Shown: in pieces, positions 25,592-32,748 of the stretch
How the letters are laid out: each line of letters opens with the position of its first letter
Numbering within the stretch: the first letter of the stretch is position 1
Origin: Limnohabitans curvus
GTDB taxonomy: Bacteria > Pseudomonadota > Gammaproteobacteria > Burkholderiales > Burkholderiaceae_C
DNA: 64,000 bases
Direction of reading: 5' to 3'
Assembly (NCBI RefSeq): GCF_003063475.1
Contig: NZ_NESP01000001.1
Coordinates: 2,294,001 to 2,358,000 of the forward strand
Position numbers and translations under genes: made by a program
Notes under the pieces: model-generated
What the model saw: only the letters and a program-made list of their open reading frames with translations
What the model was told of the DNA's origin: nothing
Database searches by the model: none

Positions 25592-26014
25592 ATGAAAATT
25601 TTGGTTGCAGTTGACGGTTCTAAATCTTCTTTGAATGCGGTCAAGTACGCCGTGAAGTTGGCCTCCAATTTCCGCACGCAAGATCGCATCACCTTGATCA
25701 ACGTGCATGACGACCAAGGCTTGCGCCACGCGCAGCAGTTCGTCGGTAAAGATGGCATTGCCGATTACCTGCGCGAATTGAGCGACAAAGAGCTCAAGGC
25801 CGCTTTGGCTGTGTTGGTGAAAGCTGGCGTGAAGCACGACAGCATTATTCAAACAGGCCATGTGGCAGACGTGATTTCTAACGCCGCAGACAAAAAATTT
25901 GACATGGTGGTCATGGGCTCGAAAGGCCGCAGTGGCTTGGTTGACATGCTGGTGGGTTCTGTGGCGCAACGCGTCATGGCCACTTGTAAGAAGCCTGTGC
26001 TGTTGGTCAAGTAA
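25592..26014 (+). CDS. Universal stress protein (UspA family)
   Basis: A 140-residue single Usp domain. ILVAVDGSKSSLNAVKYAV starts the fold, and GSKGRSGLVDMLVGSVAQRV matches the ATP-binding G-x2-G-x9-G(S) signature, so this is a nucleotide-binding Usp. GAGGAAAC forms the SD. It has its own terminator downstream, suggesting a monocistronic stress gene. Confidence 0.93.
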   Translation: MKILVAVDGSKSSLNAVKYAVKLASNFRTQDRITLINVHDDQGLRHAQQFVGKDGIADYLRELSDKELKAALAVLVKAGVKHDSIIQTGHVADVISNAADKKFDMVVMGSKGRSGLVDMLVGSVAQRVMATCKKPVLLVK

Positions 26015-26048
26015 TCGCCCGAATCAGGTGCCCCGAGGCACCAACCTC

Positions 26049-26077
26049 AAAAAGCCGCTCTCAGAGCGGCTTTTTTT
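26049..26077 (+). terminator. Rho-independent terminator of the Usp gene
   Basis: GCCGCTC / GAGCGGC arms (26054-26060, 26064-26070) with a TCA loop, an upstream A-run and a downstream T7. Confidence 0.9.
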
Positions 26078-26134
26078 ATTCCCCCTTCGGGTGTGCGTTC
26101 TCTTTCAAAATCCGACAAATTTGCTTGACTTCTA

Positions 26135-26161
26135 AATAAATGTGCAATTAGCACATTTATT
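26135..26161. promoter_or_regulatory. 11-bp palindromic operator upstream of the DUF6502 cluster
   Basis: Perfect arms AATAAATGTGC / GCACATTTATT separated by AATTA, 36 bp before the DUF6502 start. A TATACT hexamer at 26166-26171 is a possible -10 immediately downstream. The TGTGC…GCACA core is reminiscent of CRP-family sites but has a 5-bp instead of 6-bp spacer. Confidence 0.55.
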
Positions 26162-26196
26162 GATTTATACTCATCGCCACTAGCCAAGTTACATAC

Positions 26197-27051
26197 ATGA
26201 ACAAGATCACACCCGACGCCTTGTACACAGAGCAGCAAGCCCTCCTTGCCGCCATGGGGCACTTGTTAAAGCCGTTTGCCAAACTGGGTTTGGCGAAGGG
26301 TGTGCCCATTCAGGCGATTGAAGAGCTGGTGCGACATGCTTATGTGGACGCTGCCAAGCAAGCGTGTCAGGGCGACAACCCTGAGCGCTTGACCAGCCGT
26401 ATTAGCACCATGACAGGGCTCACGCGGCGAGAGGTGGGGCGCATTCAGCAAACGCCCACCCCTGAATTACCAGTCACTCGATCTGCTGCGACCGATTTGC
26501 TGACTTACTGGACATCGCAGACCGGCTATGTGGACAAAGCCAAAAACCCCATCCCAATTCCACGGCAAGGGCCAGCCCCTAGCTTTGAAGCTTTGGCTGC
26601 CACCGTCACCAAAGACGTGCATGCGCGTTCGCTACTGGCCGAGATGATTCGGCTCAATTTGGTGACGCATCGCAAAACCACAGACACCATTGAATTGCTG
26701 GAAGATATTTTTGTACACAATAACGACTGGTCGCAAATGGTTGGTTTTTTGGGGGTCAACGTGGGCGATCACTTGGAAGCTGCAGTGACCAACGTTTTAG
26801 GCGATGGTCACCAGCATTTCGAGCAAGCCCTCTTTGCTGATGAGCTCTCAGCTGAATCACTCACCCAAGCCAAGACCTTGATCAGCGCGCAATGGCGTCA
26901 CTTGATCACCACGCTGGGGCCTGAGTTGCAAGCTCTGATGGATGCAGACAAAGCCGCCAACCGACCACAAGACCAAGCCGTGCGGATTGGTCTGTACGCC
27001 CTATCCCAGGCGATGCCATCGCCAGAAACTTCTGCAGATTTATCCAAATGA
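26197..27051 (+). CDS. DUF6502 family protein
   Basis: A 284-residue cytoplasmic-looking protein with no signal or membrane segment. The N-terminal half (LLKPFAKLGLAKGVPIQAIEEL, then RISTMTGLTRREVGRIQ) reads like a helix-turn-helix unit, so a DNA-binding or regulatory role is possible. The arrangement with a downstream DUF5666 protein is one I recognise from betaproteobacteria, where DUF6502 is annotated without function. Its stop overlaps the next start (ATGA). A palindromic operator lies just upstream. Confidence 0.7.
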   Translation: MNKITPDALYTEQQALLAAMGHLLKPFAKLGLAKGVPIQAIEELVRHAYVDAAKQACQGDNPERLTSRISTMTGLTRREVGRIQQTPTPELPVTRSAATDLLTYWTSQTGYVDKAKNPIPIPRQGPAPSFEALAATVTKDVHARSLLAEMIRLNLVTHRKTTDTIELLEDIFVHNNDWSQMVGFLGVNVGDHLEAAVTNVLGDGHQHFEQALFADELSAESLTQAKTLISAQWRHLITTLGPELQALMDADKAANRPQDQAVRIGLYALSQAMPSPETSADLSK

Positions 27052-28274
27052 ACGGAGCGTTCCAAATGCGATCAATTCAACCCAACGCCACACTCACACG
27101 TCGCACCATTCTTTTGGGTATGGTCGGTTCCGTTGCGCAATTGACAGGTTGCGGTGGCGGGGGCTCTGATGTTGCTGGCTTATCCAGCGGCGGCACGGGC
27201 TCATTCACCAGTGGCACGATTTCAGGGCTGGGTTCCATCATCGTTAACGGTATTCGATACAACGATGACAGCGCCAGCTTGATTTCACGCGACGATGGTT
27301 CTGCGTTTGGAGATACGTTGAAAGTGGGCATGGTGGTGTCCATCGAAGGCTCACCCGTGACCGCAGCCGCCACAACAACCGGCATTGCTACAGCCACCGC
27401 CTACCGCATCAGCTGTGGCAGCGAATGGGAAGGACCTGTGTCTAGCGTTGGGACCACCAGCTTTGACATGCTGGGGTTGACTGTGGATGTTTTGGCCACC
27501 ACGGTGTTTGAAGGTGCTGCCACGCAGCTGACAGGCCTGACCTCTTTGCACTTTGTTGAGGTTCATGGGTATGTCGATCAAACCACGGGGCGTCTTCAAG
27601 CTAGCCGTGTGGAAGTGTCCACCACGGCGCCCACGCATTACAAGCTCAGTGGCGTGGTCAACAGTTTTGATGCTGGTAATCGCACCTTCAAACTGGGGGC
27701 TGGCACACAATTTTCGAATCAAATCAGTTGGGATAACAGCACATTGATTCCGACCACTTGGTCTGATGGTGTGTTTGTTCGCGTCAAGATGGCAGCCGCG
27801 ACACCACTGCGTGCAACCCAGATTCGTTTGCTCACGTCACCGCTGACGCAACTCAGTGCAGAGGATGACCGTGATGCTGAAATTCATGGATTTGTTTCGA
27901 CCTTCGTGTCGATTGCCAACTTCACTGTCAATGGCATTCCGGTAGATGCCAGCACGGCACGCATATCGGGCGGCACTGTGGCATTGGGTGTCCGGGTTGA
28001 AATTCACGGCAGCATCAGCAACGGTGTTTTGATGGCCACCAAGGTCGAAACCCCAAGCAACACAGATGTGGCAACGCGCAAATTCGAATTCCACGGAACC
28101 GTCAGCGCTCTGAACGCTACCGCACAGAGGTTTGTGCTACACGGGCTCACATTCAAATACGACACCGCCACCAGCATTCAAGGGGTCGTCATGGCCGACG
28201 GCGTACGTATCGAGATCAAAGCCACCCGCTCATCGGGCGCGTGGCTGGCGACAGAAATCCGAGCAGACGATTAA
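27048..28274 (+). CDS. DUF5666 domain protein, exported
   Basis: A 408-residue exported protein. TRRTILLGMVGSVAQLTGCGGGGSD combines a twin-arginine-like N-region with a lipobox-like LTGC, so it is probably a lipoprotein. The rest is a series of beta-rich OB-like DUF5666 repeats, visible as recurring VNGI-x-(Y/V), GDTLKVGMVVSIEG and VEIHGSISNG/VEVHGYVDQTTG motifs (at least four units). No function is established for the domain. It is translationally coupled to DUF6502; the ATG at 27066 is an alternative start. Confidence 0.78.
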   Translation: MNGAFQMRSIQPNATLTRRTILLGMVGSVAQLTGCGGGGSDVAGLSSGGTGSFTSGTISGLGSIIVNGIRYNDDSASLISRDDGSAFGDTLKVGMVVSIEGSPVTAAATTTGIATATAYRISCGSEWEGPVSSVGTTSFDMLGLTVDVLATTVFEGAATQLTGLTSLHFVEVHGYVDQTTGRLQASRVEVSTTAPTHYKLSGVVNSFDAGNRTFKLGAGTQFSNQISWDNSTLIPTTWSDGVFVRVKMAAATPLRATQIRLLTSPLTQLSAEDDRDAEIHGFVSTFVSIANFTVNGIPVDASTARISGGTVALGVRVEIHGSISNGVLMATKVETPSNTDVATRKFEFHGTVSALNATAQRFVLHGLTFKYDTATSIQGVVMADGVRIEIKATRSSGAWLATEIRADD

Positions 28275-28304
28275 TTTTTTTCATCCACCACGAAGGGACA
28301 CACC

Positions 28305-28664
28305 ATGATCCGCAAAACAGGTTTTTCTCATTTATTCATCACCACAGTGACCGCTGCCATGCTGGTTCTTTCGCCTGTGGCGCGCGCAGAGATTGTGGAC
28401 ACACAAGAGCTCGCGACACAGAACCAAACGGAGCAAGACCGAGCCAAAGTGCAAAGTTTTGTAGAGCGCGCCACCGTGAAAGAAAAGCTCGAAGCCATGG
28501 GTGTGGCTGGCTTGTTGGCCAAAGACCGTGTGGCGGCTTTGAGCGAACAAGAAGTTCACGCCTTAGCCGAACGCATTGATGCCATGCCCGCTGGCGGCAC
28601 CTTGAGTCAAATGGACATGGTCGTTATTTTGTTGATCGCAATTTTGGTTGCGGTTGCACTTTAA
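28305..28664 (+). CDS. PA2779-family small membrane protein
   Basis: A 119-residue protein with an N-terminal signal sequence ending AARA/RAE, a Glu/Gln-rich middle (SFVERATVKEKLEAMGV) and a C-terminal hydrophobic helix (MDMVVILLIAILVAVAL). This is the architecture of the P. aeruginosa PA2779 family, which is regularly paired with a PA2778-type cysteine peptidase, as here (29159-30115). Function unknown; the pair is presumed to act in the envelope. Confidence 0.8.
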   Translation: MIRKTGFSHLFITTVTAAMLVLSPVARAEIVDTQELATQNQTEQDRAKVQSFVERATVKEKLEAMGVAGLLAKDRVAALSEQEVHALAERIDAMPAGGTLSQMDMVVILLIAILVAVAL

Positions 28665-28677
28665 AAAAGGGGGTCTT

Positions 28678-29187
28678 ATGTATTGCTCTCAAAGGGTCAA
28701 GCGCACGTGGGTGATTCCCGCCTTGTGTGCTGTGTTGATGGTGCCTGCTGCGTGGGCAGATCGACCAGATGATGCGGGGCAACGCAAACACCCTCGCATG
28801 CAAGAGCAGCCGATGCATGACCGCGCTTCGGGTGAAATGCGGGAGTCTCGTGCGTCAAGGGAAGTGCACCCAGGTGCGTACTTCGAACCGCGACACCACC
28901 AAGCCGTGCGAGATATGTATGGGCAACAAATTGGTAAGGGCAAATGCCCTCCAGGGCTTGCAAAAAAGGGCAACGGCTGCTTGCCGCCAGGTCAAGCGAA
29001 GCAGTGGGCCATGGGGCAGCCGCTGCCTGCAGACGTGGTGCTTTATCCGGTACCACTTGAATTACAACGTCGTTTGGGCACACCGCCAGCCGGCTACAAA
29101 TATGTGCGTGCTGCCAGTGACATCTTGCTGATTGCCGTGGGCACCAGCATGGTGGTCGATGCGATTGAGGATTTGGGTGGGCTTTAA
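28678..29187 (+). CDS. RcnB/CigR-like periplasmic protein
   Basis: A 169-residue secreted protein with signal peptide (VIPALCAVLMVPAAWA-D), a charged low-complexity region rich in Arg, His and Glu, the KGKCPPGLAKKGNGCLPPGQAKQW motif with two Cys, and a C-terminal RcnB-type fold ending in a hydrophobic ILLIAVGTSMVVDAIEDL segment. CigR of Salmonella has the same PPGLAKK/LPPGQAKK element. The role here is unknown; membrane-anchored periplasmic sensing or inhibition is possible. It overlaps the next gene by 29 bp. Confidence 0.72.
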   Translation: MYCSQRVKRTWVIPALCAVLMVPAAWADRPDDAGQRKHPRMQEQPMHDRASGEMRESRASREVHPGAYFEPRHHQAVRDMYGQQIGKGKCPPGLAKKGNGCLPPGQAKQWAMGQPLPADVVLYPVPLELQRRLGTPPAGYKYVRAASDILLIAVGTSMVVDAIEDLGGL

Positions 29188-30115
29188 CCGAGTTCGGGCC
29201 TGTGGACTCACGGCAGCCCTTGTGTTGAGCCTTGTCGGCTGCGCCTCGGTGCCCCTGTCGAATGGCTTTGCACACAGCAGCCAGCTTGCGAGGCAAGTCG
29301 AGCTTCAAGACGTTGCGTTTTATCCGCAAACACAAGACCAATGTGGCCCAGCCGCTTTGGCCACAGTGCTGCACCATGCGGGTATTGAGCGCACGTTGCA
29401 ACAGCTGGAGGCCGATGTGTATGTGCCGCAGCGCCAAGGCAGCTTGCCATTGGAGATGTTGGGCGGTGCTCGGCGCGCAGGCGTTTTGCCTTATCTTTTA
29501 AAGACAGAGCCGCAGGCTTTGTTGCAAGAAGTCGCGGCAGGTCATCCCGTTGTGGTGTTGCAAAACCTACGTTGGGATTGGTTGCCGCTGTGGCATTACG
29601 CTGTCGTGGTGGGGTACGACCAAACGGCAGGCACGGTCGTCCTGCGCTCGGGGGATGAAAAGCGTTTGCTGATGTCCATGGCTGATTTCGAGTCAAGTTG
29701 GGCCAAAGCCAACCGTTGGGCATTCGTTGCTTTGCCCCCTGATCAACTCCCTGCAACAGCTTCTGCCGCTGAGTTTGTTGAAGCTGCGATCACCCTTGAG
29801 CGAGTGGCACCCAGCCAAGCTGTGCGGGCTTACCAAGTTGCGCTTCAGGCGTGGCCTGATAACTTAGAGGCGCGGCTTGCGCTGGGCAATAGCCACTACA
29901 AACAAGGCAATTTACAAGCTGCACAAGCGCAATACGCGCAAGCCACCGTCGATCACCCCAACGCCCCAGATGCATGGAACAACCTGGCACAGGTTTTGTA
30001 TGAAACACGTCAGCTGGCGCAAGCAAGGGCCGCCATTGTCAACGCTGTGGCTTTGGGGGGCGCGCGTGCTGAACGTTACAAAGCCACGCAAATGGCGATA
30101 GACAAAAACCCCTGA
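29159..30115 (+). CDS. PA2778-family cysteine peptidase-like lipoprotein with TPR repeats
   Basis: About 318 residues. A signal with lipobox LVGC is followed by a C39-like papain-fold domain: the nucleophile lies in QTQDQCGPAALATVLHHAG and the His in LPLWHYAVVVGYD. The C-terminal ~100 residues are TPR-like helices (LEARLALGNSHYKQGNLQAAQ and PDAWNNLAQVLYETRQLAQA). Related domains process peptides with double-glycine leaders, but this family is free of a transporter. The start is uncertain (29132, 29159 or GTG 29177); 29159 was chosen for the best signal peptide. It ends a five-gene cluster. Confidence 0.78.
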   Translation: MRLRIWVGFNRVRACGLTAALVLSLVGCASVPLSNGFAHSSQLARQVELQDVAFYPQTQDQCGPAALATVLHHAGIERTLQQLEADVYVPQRQGSLPLEMLGGARRAGVLPYLLKTEPQALLQEVAAGHPVVVLQNLRWDWLPLWHYAVVVGYDQTAGTVVLRSGDEKRLLMSMADFESSWAKANRWAFVALPPDQLPATASAAEFVEAAITLERVAPSQAVRAYQVALQAWPDNLEARLALGNSHYKQGNLQAAQAQYAQATVDHPNAPDAWNNLAQVLYETRQLAQARAAIVNAVALGGARAERYKATQMAIDKNP

Positions 30116-30146
30116 CGCGAGGGTTTAAAAGTTAAGCCGAGAAAGA

Positions 30147-30220
30147 TGGAGCGGGTGATGGGAATCGAACCCACGTTATTTGCTTGGGAAGCAAGAGTCC
30201 TACCATTGAACGACACCCGC
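30147..30220 (-). tRNA. tRNA-Gly (anticodon CCC)
   Basis: Read on the minus strand: GCGGGTG acceptor stem, GTTC/GGAC D-stem with AATGGTA loop, anticodon loop TTCCCAA, T-arm GGTTCGATTCC, and encoded CCA. The 5' half (through the anticodon loop) is identical to a fragment at 39755-39792, marking it as the attachment target of the adjacent element. Confidence 0.95.
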
Positions 30221-30221
30221 A
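30184..30221. repeat. att repeat copy 1, within tRNA-Gly
   Basis: 38 bp identical to 39755-39792; spans the tRNA from just 5' of base 1 to the anticodon loop. Confidence 0.9.
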
Positions 30222-30321
30222 GACGTGCACATTCTAGGTGAGCGGTGCTGTGTGCGTCGTGATGGGTGCTGGTCGGGTTAGTGCAGGGTGCGACTGGGTG
30301 TAGTGGGATGGGGACGTGGAT

Positions 30322-30669
30322 TCAAACCTCTGAGCAGCAGTCAGCAACTTGATCAAGCCACTCGTCTACCTTCCTATGAAACTTTTCAGTTGCCACGAAT
30401 GACTTGAATCGTCGATCAACGTGGTCCTTTGGAAGCTCAATCCAACCGTCTTCTTCGAGATTCCTGAACAAGAGCCTAATCGTGCTCTCAGCGTATGGGA
30501 CCGACAGATACAAACCCTTTAGGGTGATGTCCGATCCATCTTCAAGTGATGCTAATTCAAGCAGCAAAGCGTAGCCAGCATCAGTTCCGTAAGTGGGTAA
30601 GTTCTTTTGTTCCCACGATCTGATGCGCCTTAAATTACTAATTTTATTTATTTTTATTGAATTCGACAT
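30322..30669 (-). CDS. Winged-helix (MarR-like) regulator on the element
   Basis: A 115-residue protein with the winged-helix pattern ITLKGLYLSVPYAESTIRLL (recognition helix) then NLEEDGWIELPKDHVDRRFK (wing with the DxRR turn) and a C-terminal helix. It resembles short MarR-like regulators, and has the same layout as the chromosomal protein at 40185-40532. The ATG at 30669 follows a 19-bp palindrome that overlaps the start, suggesting autoregulation. It is divergent from the candidate precursor gene, whose expression it probably controls. Confidence 0.7.
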   Translation of the reverse strand: MSNSIKINKISNLRRIRSWEQKNLPTYGTDAGYALLLELASLEDGSDITLKGLYLSVPYAESTIRLLFRNLEEDGWIELPKDHVDRRFKSFVATEKFHRKVDEWLDQVADCCSEV

Positions 30670-30687
30670 TCTGCGTTGCACGCAGAA
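30669..30687. promoter_or_regulatory. Palindrome at the regulator start codon
   Basis: TTCTGCGT / ACGCAGAA arms with a TGC centre. It covers the first base of the regulator's ATG and its leader, where an SD would be; a repressor site or an RNA hairpin would both affect translation or transcription. Confidence 0.6.
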
Positions 30688-30732
30688 CAATAAGTGAACT
30701 TAATAAAAACGACAACGAAAAATACCAATGAA

Positions 30733-30755
30733 AATCATCGCTAATTTTGATGATT
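30733..30755. promoter_or_regulatory. Inverted repeat in the divergent spacer
   Basis: AATCATC / GATGATT arms separated by 9 bp, between the regulator and the candidate precursor gene. Possible operator; weak on its own. Confidence 0.35.
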
Positions 30756-30814
30756 CGATCATTCTGGGCGGTCTTTTCTTGCTGAAAATAACAACGGTTA
30801 TTCAAACCAACAAC

Positions 30815-30830
30815 GACCCATTTAAATGGG
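30815..30830. promoter_or_regulatory. 16-bp perfect palindrome upstream of the precursor gene
   Basis: ACCCATTT directly followed by AAATGGGT, 29 bp before the precursor ATG. It lies where a promoter or early leader is expected, so it is a candidate repressor operator. Confidence 0.55.
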
Positions 30831-30858
30831 TTGTAATTTAAAAGCCAAAGGAACACCA

Positions 30859-31038
30859 ATGTTTACAGTGCATGAGTTAGCTACTGAGCCTACAAAAATC
30901 AACTTAAAAGAGGTTGATTATTCGTGTGAGACGCAAACTCGGTTTAATATCGGAAATGAAGCTCTCGCCATCACTTGGAATGCGACACAGACTTTTGATC
31001 ATAATGGCAAGCCAAAAGATTCTGATAACGACAATTAA
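30859..31038 (+). CDS. Candidate graspetide (omega-ester/amide RiPP) precursor peptide
   Basis: A 59-residue peptide encoded directly before an MvdC/D-like ATP-grasp ligase. AAAGGA lies 7 bp before the ATG. The N-terminal ~38 residues (leader) end near NIGNEALAI; the C-terminal TWNATQTFDHNGKPKDSDND has Thr39, Thr43, Thr45, Lys51, Lys53 and Ser55 as possible donors and Asp47, Asp54, Asp56 and Asp58 as acceptors for side-chain ester or amide links. No PFFARFL microviridin leader motif is present. The acidic PKDSDND end is loosely like the PSDSDE end of marinostatin. One Cys (C23) lies in the leader. A terminator follows the stop. The assignment is inferred from size, composition and neighbour. 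Confidence 0.65.
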   Translation: MFTVHELATEPTKINLKEVDYSCETQTRFNIGNEALAITWNATQTFDHNGKPKDSDNDN

Positions 31039-31051
31039 TTATAATTAATTT

Positions 31052-31076
31052 AAGCTGGATTTATCCAGCTTTTTTT
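31052..31076 (+). terminator. Intrinsic terminator between precursor and ligase genes
   Basis: AAGCTGGA / TCCAGCTT arms with a TTTA loop followed by T6. The T-run ends at the base before the ligase ATG (31077), so the hairpin occupies the whole ligase leader. It should make precursor mRNA exceed ligase mRNA. Confidence 0.85.
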
Positions 31077-31973
31077 ATGCGTACATTGCTAATAACAAAT
31101 TCATACGATGTAACTTCTGATATTTTAATTAATAATCTAGGGGCTGCAAGTTTTATTCGTCTAAACTTTGATCTTCCAAGAGATTGGTCGATTATCCTAA
31201 CACCAACTGATTTGAATATATCGTCAATACACGGCATATTCAATTCAGATCATATTTCTAAGTGCATTTGGCGTAAACCATTTATTAGCAAGCCCGAGGA
31301 TGATTCCTTCTGTGAAAAATTCACTCAAGAAGAGTGGAAATACACTTTGTATGAGATCGCGCTATTAATGCAAGATCAAGGAAAACTCTACATGAATTTT
31401 CCTTTCGCTGACTATGAGGTTGGCAAACTTAAACAACAAAGACACGCTGAGCGTTTTTTCAAGCTATCTAAGGCCACGGTGTATGCAAACGCAAAGCCTG
31501 TGACTAACGAACCTACGATTGCAAAATCACTGTCAGGTCAAACACTTTCAGATGGAAGAGTTCTTTATACCACCGAGGTAACATCCAAAGAGCTCTCGGA
31601 GGACATTTGGTATATACAAGGTTTGATTAAAGCCAAATTTGATCTGACCGTAGTGTATCTTTATGGAGAAATTTTCACCTTTCGGCTCGATCGTTCAAAA
31701 ATTAGTGCATTAGATTGGAGGCAGGATCAATTTGAAATAGTCAAAGAATGGGACAAGGTATTGCTTGGCCATGAGTTTGAGGCACGTGTAAAAGGCTTTA
31801 TGAATGAAATGGGTTTAGTGTATGGGCGGTTAGATTTTCTCCAGCCAGAAGTCGATGATGAGCCTGTATTTCTTGAAGTCAATAAAAATGGGCAGTGGGC
31901 ATGGCTCGACCCAGAAAAAAACAATGGTTTATTTACTGCCATGTGCAAAATTTATAACCCAATGAAGAAATAA
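31077..31973 (+). CDS. MvdC/MvdD-like ATP-grasp peptide ligase
   Basis: A 298-residue ATP-grasp protein of the RiPP-maturase type. The N-terminus RTLLITNSYDVTSDILINNL matches this family's opening, CIWRKPF matches its precursor-contacting (W)xRRP segment, VVYLYGEIFTFRLD and YGRLDFLQPE are the ATP-grasp core, and the metal/ATP motif VFLEVNKNGQWAWLD is the family's E-x-N-x-N-G-Q-W signature. In microviridin and relatives such enzymes join Thr/Ser/Lys side chains to Asp/Glu using ATP. RimK and D-Ala ligases lack NGQW. No SD precedes the start because a terminator hairpin fills the leader. Base composition is AT-rich, unlike the chromosome around it. Confidence 0.85.
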   Translation: MRTLLITNSYDVTSDILINNLGAASFIRLNFDLPRDWSIILTPTDLNISSIHGIFNSDHISKCIWRKPFISKPEDDSFCEKFTQEEWKYTLYEIALLMQDQGKLYMNFPFADYEVGKLKQQRHAERFFKLSKATVYANAKPVTNEPTIAKSLSGQTLSDGRVLYTTEVTSKELSEDIWYIQGLIKAKFDLTVVYLYGEIFTFRLDRSKISALDWRQDQFEIVKEWDKVLLGHEFEARVKGFMNEMGLVYGRLDFLQPEVDDEPVFLEVNKNGQWAWLDPEKNNGLFTAMCKIYNPMKK

Positions 31974-32012
31974 TTTAACCTTCTTATGGTATTTTTTTGG
32001 AGTTGTCGATAA

Positions 32013-32450
32013 ATGGAGTTTCTAGCAATACTGTGTGGCTTAGGTGGTTTTTTTATTACATGGAAAACATACCATTGGTTCTGGTCTTTGGCTGATCTTG
32101 TTCACGAGAGCGGATACTCATATTTCATGAAAAGGGCAGGGATGTCAGTTGTCGTGGGGTTGTTGGGTTATGTCTTCACGTCGCCAGATTTTCAATCTTC
32201 TTCACCAGTCAGTCCCACTAATCGAGGTGGTTCTATTGATTATATTAAATCAGTAAATTCAAATACTCTTGCTGATGAGAGTCCCCCGCAAGAAATACTG
32301 ATCAATATTCCGAATTCTCCGCAACGGGATGATGCTGATAGCAATGGTGCATCGAGTGATAAAGGTGGGGATTCAGTTGATTATAAAGACGAGCCTAAGA
32401 CTATCAAGTCAGATGATCTGATTAATCAATCAGTTACCCCTAAGGAGTGA
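32013..32450 (+). CDS. Small two-helix membrane protein with acidic tail, RiPP-locus accessory
   Basis: A 145-residue protein of unknown family. Residues 1-17 (FLAILCGLGGFFITW) and ~40-57 (AGMSVVVGLLGYVFTS) are hydrophobic; the remaining ~85 residues are polar and disordered-looking, rich in Ser, Asp and Asn, with two similar GGSIDY/GDSVDY elements. GGAG lies 10 bp before the ATG. It follows the ATP-grasp gene by 39 bp in the same direction, so it could serve export, immunity or peptide presentation; none of this is proven. No ABC exporter or peptidase gene is nearby. Confidence 0.6.
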   Translation: MEFLAILCGLGGFFITWKTYHWFWSLADLVHESGYSYFMKRAGMSVVVGLLGYVFTSPDFQSSSPVSPTNRGGSIDYIKSVNSNTLADESPPQEILINIPNSPQRDDADSNGASSDKGGDSVDYKDEPKTIKSDDLINQSVTPKE

Positions 32451-32748
32451 CAGTTCTTGCCATGGCGTTGGTTTTGCAGATCGACCGCAAGTCCCCAACC
32501 TATTAACTCTGACATGGATGGCGTCTATTGCCATCTGGGGTAAACCACCCATATGAGTCAGCCAAACCCTAGATGGGTTGCTATCTAAGCAATCAACATA
32601 CCCTTAAATATCTCGGTTTGATGCGGGCTTCATCGAGGTTAAGGCAAATATGGGGTAATTTACTGTGAATTTTGGGTTGAGCTCCTGTGGTTTTTTCTGA
32701 GTCGTAAAAAGGGCGTCGGAGGATAGCAGATAGAGTTTTTTTGGTTTT
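32451..32748. other. Intergenic stretch between membrane protein and replication gene
   Basis: About 300 bp between convergent genes. No convincing gene. A GATGGC/GCCATC hairpin sits at 32517-32535 without a T-run. Nothing else recognised. Confidence 0.5.

Noticed and set aside
31077-31973. RimK, glutathione synthetase or D-Ala–D-Ala ligase
   Set aside because: The NGQW motif, WRKP segment and 59-aa neighbour fit peptide maturases; the other families lack these.
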